Shown here: piece after piece, positions 55,929 through 64,000 of the stretch
Position numbering within the stretch: position 1 is the stretch's first letter
How the letters are laid out: every line of letters begins with the position of its first letter
From: Buttiauxella agrestis ATCC 33320
Lineage (GTDB): Bacteria; Pseudomonadota; Gammaproteobacteria; Enterobacterales; Enterobacteriaceae
Assembly (NCBI GenBank): GCA_024169445.1
Contig: JALKFA010000001.1
Coordinates: forward strand, 62,001-126,000
DNA length: 64,000 nucleotides
Reading direction: 5' to 3'
Program-made: the position numbers and the translations under genes
The notes under the pieces: generated by a model
Seen by the model: only the letters and a program-made list of their open reading frames with translations
Told to the model about the DNA's origin: nothing
The model's database searches: none

Positions 55929-57341
55929 CTATTGCCCATCCTGACCGGTGAACTGCGCCAACTGATGTTCACAAAGAAAACGAAACGAATTACTCGGAAA
56001 TGACAGCGGCAGCCGCAGTGCGCAGGCGTTGCTGGTGTTATTCAATTCCGCATTGAGCAATTGCAGAGTGATGCGGTAAGTGCGCAGCGCCGGGCGATAC
56101 AGCTCGCTTTGGCGATACATTTCCGCCAGGTAATAATGCGCGGGCCAGTAGCCAGGCTGTTGATAAACCACCTGTTTAAACCAGGCAATCGCCTGCTGGG
56201 TGTGGTGTTGCCACATCATTGCCAGCCCCAGCAGCATTTTCGCTTCTGCCGACCATTCATCCAGTTCCAGAACGTGTTGCGCGCTTTGCGCAGTCTGCTC
56301 GAACTCGCATTTTTCCAGCGCAATCGCCCCTTTGATAACCAACGCTTCCTGATGATGAATATCGCAATCCAGCACCTGGCTTATCCACTCTTCGGCCTGG
56401 GCAAAGCGTTTTTCCGCCACACACTCCAGCGCCTTTTTAATCCAGATTTCACACTGTTGCGTGGCACGAACGGGAACCGCAACACAAGGTGCAGCGGCAG
56501 GCATAACGACGGGTTTCACACTGGCGCTGGCGACCTGAGCACGGGAAATTTTCGGCTGGCAGAAGTAAAACAGGCCGTGTTCCTGCTTTAATTTCAGGAT
56601 GCCAAAGTTATTGGCCAGCGTTTCCGCATTGCCGAAGAACAGCGCGCCATCGGGTTGTAACATGGTGAGCAAATTGAATTGCAGCAGACGCCGCGTTTCG
56701 TCATCAAAATAGATCGAGACATTGCGCAGCAAAATAATGTCGAACTTCGGCTGTAGCTGCTCTTTGACAATGTTCGAACGGTGGAACGTCACCTTGCTAC
56801 GAATCAGATCGTGTAACTGGAACTGGTTGCCGTTGCGGGTGAAATAATTTTGCTGCAAAAGCGGATCAACACCGCGAAACGAATAACTGGAATAGTTTGC
56901 CGCGCGCGCTTTGTCGAGAATTTTGGTGTCGATGTCGCAACCGTGAATTTCCACACGGGCGGCAAAATGGTCGTGGTATTTCTGGTGCAGTTTAATCGCC
57001 AGCGAGTAAGCTTCTTCACCGGATGAACAACCCGCGCTTAAGATGCGCACCGGGCCGCCGCGCTGCTCGAGCATTCTCGGCACCAGCGTGTCGCAGACCA
57101 TATCCAGCACTTCCGGCTCACGGAAAAAGTAGGTTTCGTTGATGGTCAGCAGGCTAAGAAGCTTGTCGAACTCGCTGGTCGAAACACAGAGCTTTTCATA
57201 GTACTTTTCGCTGCTCTCTTTCCCGCGCTCGCCCATACGCTGCAACAAAGCGGTGTTGAGCAACCCTTCCATGCCGTTAAAAAAATGCAGACCGACTCTG
57301 TCTTTGATCAGCGCTTTGAAGTCCGCAATATTGGGGATCAT
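55929..57341 (-). CDS. CheR methyltransferase with C-terminal TPR region
   Basis: A 470-residue SAM-dependent receptor glutamate methyltransferase. The N-terminal CheR part has LTINETYFFREPEVLDMV and the SAM pocket ILSAGCSSGEEAYSLAI, plus HGCDIDTKILDKAR and LLRNVSIYFD. From about residue 300 a helical repeat region (ECVAEKRFAQAEEWISQVLD and similar) fits tetratricopeptide repeats, as in WspC. It overlaps cheB by 4 bp and is followed after 8 bp by cheA. It would methylate the operon's own receptor to adjust signalling. Confidence 0.93.
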   Translation of the reverse strand: MIPNIADFKALIKDRVGLHFFNGMEGLLNTALLQRMGERGKESSEKYYEKLCVSTSEFDKLLSLLTINETYFFREPEVLDMVCDTLVPRMLEQRGGPVRILSAGCSSGEEAYSLAIKLHQKYHDHFAARVEIHGCDIDTKILDKARAANYSSYSFRGVDPLLQQNYFTRNGNQFQLHDLIRSKVTFHRSNIVKEQLQPKFDIILLRNVSIYFDDETRRLLQFNLLTMLQPDGALFFGNAETLANNFGILKLKQEHGLFYFCQPKISRAQVASASVKPVVMPAAAPCVAVPVRATQQCEIWIKKALECVAEKRFAQAEEWISQVLDCDIHHQEALVIKGAIALEKCEFEQTAQSAQHVLELDEWSAEAKMLLGLAMMWQHHTQQAIAWFKQVVYQQPGYWPAHYYLAEMYRQSELYRPALRTYRITLQLLNAELNNTSNACALRLPLSFPSNSFRFLCEHQLAQFTGQDGQ

Positions 57342-58396
57342 GGCAATTTGCCCTCGAATTTCCCTTGATGAGCCATCGCCAGCAACGCTCCCGCCAGCTT
57401 TTCCAGCGGCAAAATTTTGTGGATGACGTTTTTATCGATGGCGAATTTATTCATGCCGAACACTACGGAAGTGACTTCATCTTGCGCGAGGGTTTTACCG
57501 CCCTTGTGAAAAATGGCTTCAATGCCGCGACACCCGTCGCTGCCCATACCGGTCATGATCAGCCCTACGGATTTTTCGCCATACACTTCCGCTACCGACT
57601 CCAGCAGCAAGTTGCAGCTTGGGTGATAAACATCGCTCGTCTTACGTGGAATGGTGGCTAAACGATGGTGTTTTTTAACCACCAGATGGTGCTCAGGCGG
57701 CAAGATATACACCCGCCCCGCGGTCAAAATGTCATTCTCCCCGGCAAGACACACTTCCAGTTCGGTGACGCTATCCAGCCACTGCACCATGCTTTTCGCA
57801 AAGCCGTCAGCGATATGCTGGGCGATGATAATCGGGCAGGGAAACACCGCCGGTAGCGCCTGCAACAATTTGCTCAAAGCCTGCGGCCCGCCGGTTGAGC
57901 AGGCAATCGCCAGCACAAACGGCCATTGATGATGCGGGGCTTCGGTTACGCTGGCGGGTTTTGTTGGCGGCTCGGCATGATGGCGCAGCCCCTGGATATG
58001 GCGAATCACCTTTACGCCCACCAGCATTTCAACCTGGCGATGCAGAGCCTGGGTCGCTTGCAGCGATTCCCCCTGGTTGTCGACCACCGCCAGCGCGCCA
58101 CGGGTAATGTATTCCGTGTCCCACTGCGCGTCGGCGTAGTAACGCATCACCATGATGGGAATCGCACAGGTCGCCATAATGGTTTCGACGGTTTCGACGT
58201 TTTCGCTATCGGGCGCACCTAAAGTCAGCACCAGCAGATTGGGCGCCATCTTTTGCACCAGGCTCGCCGCCTGTTCGCGTTGCACCGCCTGCCCGACCAC
58301 GACAATGTTCTTATTCATCTCAAGCTGGCGGATCAGCGAGTCTCGCGACTCGCTGCCATGATCGACGATCAGCACGCGGATTTTAGGTAGGGTCAT
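57338..58396 (-). CDS. CheB methylesterase with degenerate receiver
   Basis: A 352-residue receptor methylesterase/deamidase. The catalytic C-terminal domain is complete: Ser167 in IACSTGGP, His194 in IAQHIADGF, Asp287 in LIMTGMGSDG. The N-terminal receiver (1-125) is not: the acidic pair is D12-H13, the phosphoacceptor position in PNLLVLTLGAP holds Thr58, and the lysine is lost (AVVDNQ). So it should not be phosphorylated by CheA. It overlaps the receptor gene by 14 bp and cheR by 4 bp. Confidence 0.92.
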   Translation of the reverse strand: MTLPKIRVLIVDHGSESRDSLIRQLEMNKNIVVVGQAVQREQAASLVQKMAPNLLVLTLGAPDSENVETVETIMATCAIPIMVMRYYADAQWDTEYITRGALAVVDNQGESLQATQALHRQVEMLVGVKVIRHIQGLRHHAEPPTKPASVTEAPHHQWPFVLAIACSTGGPQALSKLLQALPAVFPCPIIIAQHIADGFAKSMVQWLDSVTELEVCLAGENDILTAGRVYILPPEHHLVVKKHHRLATIPRKTSDVYHPSCNLLLESVAEVYGEKSVGLIMTGMGSDGCRGIEAIFHKGGKTLAQDEVTSVVFGMNKFAIDKNVIHKILPLEKLAGALLAMAHQGKFEGKLP

Positions 58397-60482
58397 CAGG
58401 GTTATCCGTCAATTTGAAGGACCCGGTGGCCTGGTTCAGCTCTTTGGAGAGCTGAGTCATATCCTGGCTAATTGAAAGAATGTCTTTGATGGATTGCGAG
58501 GTGTAATTACTGGCGACCACGATTTCACGCAGCGCCATCACCACCTGATTACTCGCCGTTTTCTGCTGCTGAGTAGACAGCGAAATCTGCATCGCCGCCG
58601 TCGAAGTTTGTTCTGCGGTCGCCACAATGTCATGCAAACGGTCGGCGCTCACTTCGCAGGCTTTGGTGCCCGCTTTAATGCTGTTGCTGCCTTTTTCGGC
58701 GTTGAGCACCAGGCGGTTAATCGAGTTTTGAATCTCGCTGATTTTGTTCTCAATTTCAAAAGTCGATTCGGTGACTGAATCGGCCAGGCGGCGAATTTCT
58801 GCCGCCACCACTGAGAAACGCTTGCCGGATTCACCGGCACTTGATGCTTCCAGTGCCGCATTAAAAGCAATCAGTTTGGTTTGATCCGCCACGTTGTTGA
58901 TGATCACCATCACGCGGCTGATTTCTTTGGACTTGTTCCCGAGCATCATGATTTCACGCATGCTTTGCTGGTTGTCGCTGTCGATGTCGGCCATGCGGGT
59001 CAGCAACTCACCCATCGAGTCGGAGCCTTTGTTGCAGTCTTCCAGCGTGACGTTGGCAATATCGACCACCGCACGCGAATGCTCGGCAATCTGCGTTGAG
59101 GAGGCGGACAACTCTTCCATCGTCGAAGTAATTTCCGCCACCGAGGAAGACGTTTCGACGCTGGTTGAGGCTTGCCCGTCTACCGCTTCGGTAATGTTTA
59201 ACGCCGCTTCATGAACGTGATGCGCATGGGAAACCACTTCGCCCACCAGCGCATGCAGCGAGGCGCGCATCTTCTCATTGGCACTGAGCAAATCACCGAT
59301 TTCATCGTTGTGATCAACATGCACATCAACGCTCAGATCGCCCTGCGCAATAGACTGCGAAACTTTCAGCACGTTGTTTAAACGGCGGGAAATCAGGATA
59401 CGGCTGGTTCCGGCAATCAGCAGCAAAATCACCGGCATCAGCAGCACGCTAAACAGCAACAGGCTGTTACGCACCAGATTGCTGCTTTTGGCAACGTCAT
59501 CCACGTAACTGGTGGTGGCGATGATCCAGTTGATCCCTTCAATATGTTCAAATACCGAGACTCGCTTGCGCGGTGCCGCGCCGTAGCCGCTAACGGTTTC
59601 GTAATAAATGGTGCCGTTTTTGCGCGCCAGAATATCGGCATAGCGTTTGTAGCCGTGGGCGTCAGTAATATTCTCGACGTTCTGGTTGGCTAATGTTGGG
59701 TGAGCCACCATGTGACCGGGGTTAAATCCGGCATCCAGCACGTAGGCGTAACCGCCTTCGCCAATATGCACCGCCAGCAGCTCTTTAATCACCGGTTGCA
59801 GCGCCAGTTTGACGTCAAAACCAATCGCCACCGCCCCGACAACCTGGCCGTATTTATCGGCAATCGGTTCGTAATGGCTGATGAATTGTTTGCCGTATAA
59901 CACCACCACGCCGGTAAAAGGTTTGTTGCGGGCTAATTCAGCCAGCGCCGGGTTGTCATGGCTGAGGACGGTGGAGGTGGCAATTCGTCCCTCTTTGCCC
60001 TGTAACGAGGTGGAGACGCGGACAAATTGATCGCCTTCGCGGACAAAGGTCGAGGCAAATACACTGGTTAATTCAGTGAAATGAGCATTAATGCTTTTGT
60101 CATTTAATAGCGCTTTTAATGGCTCGGCATCCATTGAGTGCAGCGGTACCGAAGACATATTTTGATAGTTGTTGATATAAACGTTGCTGTAGCGTTCAGC
60201 GTCGCGCGTCACGCGTTTATATTCAGTGAGAATATTGTTATGGAATATCCGGGTATTGGAACGCAGCACTTCCAGCGCATTGCTTTCCAATTGCGTCGAT
60301 AAATAATTCGACAGCAGAAATGACGCGCCAACCAGCAACACGCCAATACACGCCACCAGCATCAACCCCAGCTTCATGGCGACACCCACGTGTAACTTAT
60401 GCAGCCATGCTGTCAGACCACTTTCCCTGGTAGCGGAATATTCAGCCTCTTCCTGACGCTTGAATTTAAATAAGTGACTCAT
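58383..60482 (-). CDS. Methyl-accepting chemotaxis protein, Cache sensor, WspA-like signalling tip
   Basis: A 699-residue transmembrane receptor. The first helix is at about 36-57, a long periplasmic part (60-335) has Cache-type segments (GGYAYVLDAGFNPGHMVAHP, INWIIATTSYVDDV), and the second helix is at 340-362. HAMP then a long coiled coil follow to the C-terminus. The hairpin tip ADQTKLIAFNAALEASSAGE with KRFSVVAAEIRRLAD resembles WspA-type receptors rather than classic Tsr. It is the first gene of the operon with cheB overlapping by 14 bp. The ligand is unknown; the Cache region suggests a small molecule. Confidence 0.94.
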   Translation of the reverse strand: MSHLFKFKRQEEAEYSATRESGLTAWLHKLHVGVAMKLGLMLVACIGVLLVGASFLLSNYLSTQLESNALEVLRSNTRIFHNNILTEYKRVTRDAERYSNVYINNYQNMSSVPLHSMDAEPLKALLNDKSINAHFTELTSVFASTFVREGDQFVRVSTSLQGKEGRIATSTVLSHDNPALAELARNKPFTGVVVLYGKQFISHYEPIADKYGQVVGAVAIGFDVKLALQPVIKELLAVHIGEGGYAYVLDAGFNPGHMVAHPTLANQNVENITDAHGYKRYADILARKNGTIYYETVSGYGAAPRKRVSVFEHIEGINWIIATTSYVDDVAKSSNLVRNSLLLFSVLLMPVILLLIAGTSRILISRRLNNVLKVSQSIAQGDLSVDVHVDHNDEIGDLLSANEKMRASLHALVGEVVSHAHHVHEAALNITEAVDGQASTSVETSSSVAEITSTMEELSASSTQIAEHSRAVVDIANVTLEDCNKGSDSMGELLTRMADIDSDNQQSMREIMMLGNKSKEISRVMVIINNVADQTKLIAFNAALEASSAGESGKRFSVVAAEIRRLADSVTESTFEIENKISEIQNSINRLVLNAEKGSNSIKAGTKACEVSADRLHDIVATAEQTSTAAMQISLSTQQQKTASNQVVMALREIVVASNYTSQSIKDILSISQDMTQLSKELNQATGSFKLTDNPDDPT

Positions 60483-60540
60483 GGGTTTCCATTTTTATTG
60501 TGGTGTAAGAAGGTTCTGCTGTTCGTTTCATTGCTGTTCA

Positions 60541-60615
60541 TTGGTGGATGACGCTGCGCTTATCCACCCTACAACGGCTGTTTCGTAGGTCGGGCAAGCG
60601 CAGCGCCCCCGACAC
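60541..60615. repeat. REP-like palindrome pair upstream of the chemosensory operon
   Basis: GGTGGAT..ATCCACC and GTCGGGC..GCCCCCGAC form a head-to-head pair like those at 43.4 and 45.8 kb. It lies between the receptor gene start and the 3' end of the phosphodiesterase gene. Confidence 0.8.
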
Positions 60616-60622
60616 CATCGGA

Positions 60623-62815
60623 TCACACAAGCGTAAGCAAAGGCACTGGCTTACCAATGTGATAACCCTGCAACCAATCAACATTCATTCTTTCCAGGCA
60701 GAGCTGAATACTTTCGTTCTCAACATATTCGGCCACCACCTGCATATTTTTCATTCTTGCAACATGGCAAAACGACTCAACAATGTAGTGGCTGACTTCG
60801 CTCTCGGTAATTTCACGGATAAACGAACCGTCGATTTTTAAAATATCGGCGCTGACATCACGTAACCGCGCATGGCTGGAAAAACCGGTACCAAAGTCAT
60901 CAATTGCTACCCGACAACCGAGGCTTTTGAGCGAACGCACGGTGTTCTGCGATTGTTCGGTATCGGACAGTGCGTCTGCTTCGGTTATCTCAAAGATGAT
61001 GCGCTGCGGATCCACACCAAACTCGCTCAGCAACAACTGCACGCTGTGAACAAAACTGGCGCGACACACCGTGACCGGTGCGAGGTTGATCGAGAAGCTG
61101 CGATCCGGCTGCTGCTGCATGGTTTTTAGCGTGTTGCGGATCACCCAAAGATCGATATCCGGCGCAAGGCCCGCTTCGGTCGCTACTGGCAAAAAGCGGT
61201 CCGGCGGAATAAAGCGCCCTTCTTCGTCCAGCATACGCAGCAAGATCTCGTGGTAGCGCTCTTCGCCACGGGTGCTGACAATCGGCTGCGCCATTAACAC
61301 GAAGGCGTCGTTATCCAGCGTTTTTTGGAGCACCGTGCGAATGTCAGTGCGCCCGACGATGTAACTTTCCAGAATGCGGCTGGACTGCGCTTCAAGGTTT
61401 TCAGGTTTGCCATTGACCAGCGACAGCCCGGAAACAATCCCCAGCTTTCCTGTCAGGCTGTAAACGTCATTACAGAACTGAGTGGCCCGGCAATAGCCGA
61501 GGCCGCTGCGGAAACCAAGCTGCTGATTGTTATGTGAATAACGAAAGGTGTTGGCGGATTGATACAGCAGGCTGAGCCTTCCCCAGCTTGGGTCGTCAAG
61601 CTTGAGCAGCAGGCCATAACCCGCGTGGTAGTAAATTTTCTCATCGCCTCGCAGATTGCTACGCAGGTGATCGGCGAGCTTTTTTTGGTATCTGGCGCGA
61701 AAGTGCAAACCGTAACGGCGCGAGAAAAGTTCCATTTCGGGAACCTGAATCAGGCCAACCGTGGAGTGTGGCGACTGTTTAATATCCGCCTTTAAGGCAC
61801 GCAGATTCGGCATGTTGGTCATCGGGTCGGTTAACCCCATTTCCAGCAGCTGATCAAAGCGTAACTTATTGAATCTGGACAATACGCCCATGATGACGAT
61901 GGTCAGCGTAAAGACAAAAATAGCCGTCGACACCAGCACCTGGTGCAACATGAAGTCGTCGTTGAGGGCAATGTAGTTTTCGTTATTCTTAGCCAAAATG
62001 ATAAGCATCACCGTCCAGATTGGCGCGGTGAAGAGATAGCCGATGCGCACTGAGCTCCACAGCATCAGCGGGAAAATCAGGATCAGGCTGTAAAAGGTAA
62101 AAAAGACGTTGTCTTTGAAAGGGATGTTGAGAAAAATCATCAAGACAAGCAGCGATACCGCCCAGAGCGTAAAACGGATGTACCCGACGCTTTCTGAAAA
62201 CTGTGCGCCGATAGACTTCAGGCATATCGCGGCATATTTCGGGCGGCAGATAATCCTTAACACGGTATAAAACAGCGGAATACCAGTTACGCAGCCGTTC
62301 ATCACCCCCTGGATTCTGACCAGCGTTTCCGCGTTAAACACATGCTCAAACGCCATCGCAGCGCAGGGATGATAAGTGGTAAACAGGCAGACCACTTCGC
62401 TAAACACGGTATTGAGCAAGGCGTTGCACAAGCACAGCCAGATGAGCCGTTGACTGGTGAGAATGATGCGCCCAAAACTGGATGGGCTACGCCAGCCGGT
62501 GCTTTTGGCATAGAAGAAATAGCTAATCAAGGCGGCGGCCAGATAGCCAAGCAGCTCATAAAATTCAGTCAGAGGGCGCAATAACAGGGTTAATACGCTG
62601 AGCAAAGCCAGGCCTGCTACGGCGCGGTAGCCAAACAATACCAGTACGGCAGAGATGGCCGCTAATTCGAGGTCATAGACCACCAGAACCTGGTCATCAA
62701 CGATGAGATGGCTGCTGAGCAGTTGCGCCAGTGCGTAAAGCAGGCAGGGAAGAATCAACGGTAAACCCCACCGTTTATTAGTATGCGCTGTGCTATCGCT
62801 CGCTATAGAGTCCAA
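60623..62815 (-). CDS. pdeF: PdeF-type membrane c-di-GMP phosphodiesterase, degenerate GGDEF plus EAL
   Basis: A 730-residue protein. The N-terminal MASE-type membrane part (about 15-310) has eight or more helices. A GGDEF domain without the GGDEF motif follows (330-480; the site reads YYHAGYGLLLK). The EAL domain (500-725) has the signature form EIL in YHEILLRM (E523), FSINLAP, FEITEAD, AIDDFGTGFSS and LKIDGSFI. The EAL residues are intact, so it should hydrolyse c-di-GMP. E. coli PdeF (YfgF, 747) shares this layout, including YHEILLRM. It is in the same direction as the chemosensory operon but separated by a REP pair. Confidence 0.9.
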   Translation of the reverse strand: MDSIASDSTAHTNKRWGLPLILPCLLYALAQLLSSHLIVDDQVLVVYDLELAAISAVLVLFGYRAVAGLALLSVLTLLLRPLTEFYELLGYLAAALISYFFYAKSTGWRSPSSFGRIILTSQRLIWLCLCNALLNTVFSEVVCLFTTYHPCAAMAFEHVFNAETLVRIQGVMNGCVTGIPLFYTVLRIICRPKYAAICLKSIGAQFSESVGYIRFTLWAVSLLVLMIFLNIPFKDNVFFTFYSLILIFPLMLWSSVRIGYLFTAPIWTVMLIILAKNNENYIALNDDFMLHQVLVSTAIFVFTLTIVIMGVLSRFNKLRFDQLLEMGLTDPMTNMPNLRALKADIKQSPHSTVGLIQVPEMELFSRRYGLHFRARYQKKLADHLRSNLRGDEKIYYHAGYGLLLKLDDPSWGRLSLLYQSANTFRYSHNNQQLGFRSGLGYCRATQFCNDVYSLTGKLGIVSGLSLVNGKPENLEAQSSRILESYIVGRTDIRTVLQKTLDNDAFVLMAQPIVSTRGEERYHEILLRMLDEEGRFIPPDRFLPVATEAGLAPDIDLWVIRNTLKTMQQQPDRSFSINLAPVTVCRASFVHSVQLLLSEFGVDPQRIIFEITEADALSDTEQSQNTVRSLKSLGCRVAIDDFGTGFSSHARLRDVSADILKIDGSFIREITESEVSHYIVESFCHVARMKNMQVVAEYVENESIQLCLERMNVDWLQGYHIGKPVPLLTLV

Positions 62816-63281
62816 GAATTTAACCCGTGTTGTATGCTTTAGAGTGCTATTTATGTGATTTGGAGAATGGACAGAATATTGCAGAATACATAATCAAAAA
62901 AAACAAATACGCTGTTAAATTAGCAAGTAATTAACAACTATAATTTTTAACTATTCTTTTTAATAATACCAAAGATGATGAATCTTAAAAATCATCGGCA
63001 CACTGAAAACGTTTTGGATTGTATTCATTTTTTGTTCAGAAAAGAACAGTCATTTATAGGTAAAAATGGACATTAATTAGTACGGTGATAATTAATTAAG
63101 CACAACACAAAAATAACCTAACACATTGATAATTAGTAATATATTTATTTTAACGGCAATATAAAACTGTCTTATATTGTGGATTGCAGAACAAAAACAA
63201 ACAGCGACAAACGTCTTTATTTAACGCCATTGTTAAAGAGAATCAATCAACAGAACAATTAATGTTTGAAGGGTATTCTTA

Positions 63282-63419
63282 ATGATTGACTTGACTATCA
63301 GGGTTATCTATAGTCCTGCCGCGTGTTTTGTCTTTATTTATTTTTTCAGCAGCGATGTTACACAACCGTTATTTATTGTTGATACAACACACAACTCTAT
63401 TAATAAAAAACTCACATAA
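63282..63419 (+). CDS. Possible small protein, 45 codons
   Basis: A frame starting MIDLTIRVIYSPAACFVFIY, preceded by GAAGGG at good spacing, with a hydrophobic N-terminal half. It lies in the A/T-rich gap 62816-63803 between the phosphodiesterase gene and the gene at 63804. No family is recognised; it may be chance. The A/T-rich part (62816-63270) otherwise shows nothing I can name. Confidence 0.2.
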   Translation: MIDLTIRVIYSPAACFVFIYFFSSDVTQPLFIVDTTHNSINKKLT

Positions 63420-63436
63420 TAATCGGCTAATAAACG

Positions 63437-63774
63437 GTGGATGACGCTGCGCTTATCCACCCTACAAAATCTTAACCGTTGGTCGGATAAGCACAGCGTC
63501 ACCCGACAAAACCATAACCGTAGGTCGGATAAGCGCAGCGTCACCCGACAAAACCATAACCGTAGGTCGGATAAGCACAGCGTCACCCGACAAAACCATA
63601 ACCGTAGGTCGGATAAGCGCAGCGTCACCCGACAAAACCATAACCGTAGGTCGGATAAGCGCAGCGTCATCCGACAAAACCATAACCGTAGGTCGGATAA
63701 GCGCAGCGTCATCCGATAAAACCATAACCGTAGGTCGGATAAGCGCAGCGTCATCCGACAGCCCCGACAAACCC
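63437..63774. repeat. REP-like array, seven units of exactly 42 bp
   Basis: After a lone inverted GGTGGAT..ATCCACC palindrome (63437-63461), GGTCGGATAAGC recurs at 63481, 63523, 63565, 63607, 63649, 63691 and 63733, each exactly 42 bp apart and in one orientation. A unit is a 26-bp palindrome (GTCGGAT..ATCCGAC or ACCCGAC) plus the constant spacer AAAACCATAACCGTAG. Unit variants (GCACAGC vs GCGCAGC; CACCC vs CATCC) are mixed. Confidence 0.95.
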
Positions 63775-63803
63775 AAGTATCATTCTCAGGAAGCTGGTAA
63801 TCA

Positions 63804-64000
63804 GTGGCTAAAAGTTTTATCTCGCTCAAAGGCGTAAAAGGTTGGCACCATTCCATTGCCGGGAAAATTACCCAGTTTTTGCTGGCGGGTATCCTTATTG
63901 CCTTTGGGGCGGGAGCCTGTGCAGGCTGGGGGCTGATTGACAGCTTCTCTTACCAGCAATGGGTACACCAGGCTGAAGCGAATGCCCAGATAATGACCTA
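63804..64000 (+). CDS. N-terminus of a membrane protein, cut by window end
   Basis: The first 65 codons of a gene starting at GTG 63804 behind AGGAAG. The protein begins VAKSFISLKGVKGWHHSIAG (Met at the GTG) and then has a hydrophobic helix FLLAGILIAFGAGACAGWGL, followed by an outside-type segment (IDSFSYQQWVHQAEANAQIM). A single N-terminal helix followed by a periplasmic part suggests a sensor such as a GGDEF/EAL protein or receptor, given the neighbours. The family cannot be told from this piece. Confidence 0.6.
   Translation, partial: MAKSFISLKGVKGWHHSIAGKITQFLLAGILIAFGAGACAGWGLIDSFSYQQWVHQAEANAQIMT

Noticed and set aside
63481-63774. CRISPR array
   Set aside because: The spacers are constant 16-mers, not unique sequences, and there are no cas genes; this is a REP-like tandem array.
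63338-63856. Repetitive open frames on both strands (for example repeated RLSDLRLWFCRVT)
   Set aside because: They are translations of the 42-bp REP-like array; 42 is a multiple of three, so frames stay open by chance.

Overview
This window comes from an enterobacterial chromosome (order Enterobacterales, most likely family Enterobacteriaceae). The gene order recB-ptrA-recC-ppdCygdBppdBppdA-thyA-lgt-ptsP-rppH-mutH-ygdR-tas-lplT-aas-omrA/omrB-galR ... lysA-lysR-ygeA ... kduD ... yqeF follows the E. coli backbone. The encoded proteins are close to their E. coli counterparts in length and motifs. The species cannot be named from the sequence alone. The E. coli genes ygdQ, araE and kduI, expected from that gene order, are absent from their usual places here.

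Region 1 (1-18 kb) is conserved housekeeping DNA: RecBCD recombination, the ppd pseudopilin cluster, thymidylate synthesis, lipoprotein maturation, nitrogen-PTS enzyme I, RNA pyrophosphohydrolase and MutH. An ERIC element lies exactly between ptrA and recB. A cluster of DnaA boxes lies upstream of mutH.

Region 2 (18-24 kb) holds tas, a large inverted-symmetric hairpin-rich non-coding element (about 19.2-19.8 kb), the phospholipid-repair pair lplT-aas, the twin small RNAs OmrA and OmrB, and galR.

Region 3 (24-33 kb) is an insertion relative to E. coli between galR and lysA. It encodes a lactose/cellobiose-type PTS IIC, a family 1 phospho-glycosidase, a UxuR-like GntR regulator, an acetyltransferase and a divergent LacI-type regulator. 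UxuR-type palindromes lie in the promoter region. The lysine genes lysA and lysR follow.

Region 4 (34-47 kb) is mainly a pectin-oligomer utilisation island: kdgF, togMNAB, two paralogous oligogalacturonate lyases, kduD and the outer-membrane porin kdgM. The four transcription-unit starts concerned carry KdgR-type boxes. Oligogalacturonides would enter through KdgM, cross the inner membrane by TogMNAB, be cut by Ogl, linearised by KdgF and reduced by KduD. ygeA and an O-antigen chain-length gene (fepE) are interspersed.

Region 5 (47-64 kb) holds yqeF and then a c-di-GMP signalling block. It has a GAF-GGDEF cyclase, an eight-gene chemosensory operon (MCP, CheB, CheR, CheA-REC, CheY, Hpt-REC-REC-GGDEF, CheW, small CheW-like protein) and a PdeF-type EAL phosphodiesterase. 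The operon resembles Wsp-type systems, in which a chemosensory array drives a diguanylate cyclase rather than a flagellar motor. One REP-like palindrome family is scattered through 43-64 kb and forms two tandem arrays, one of 144-bp and one of 42-bp period. The window ends inside the start of a membrane-protein gene.
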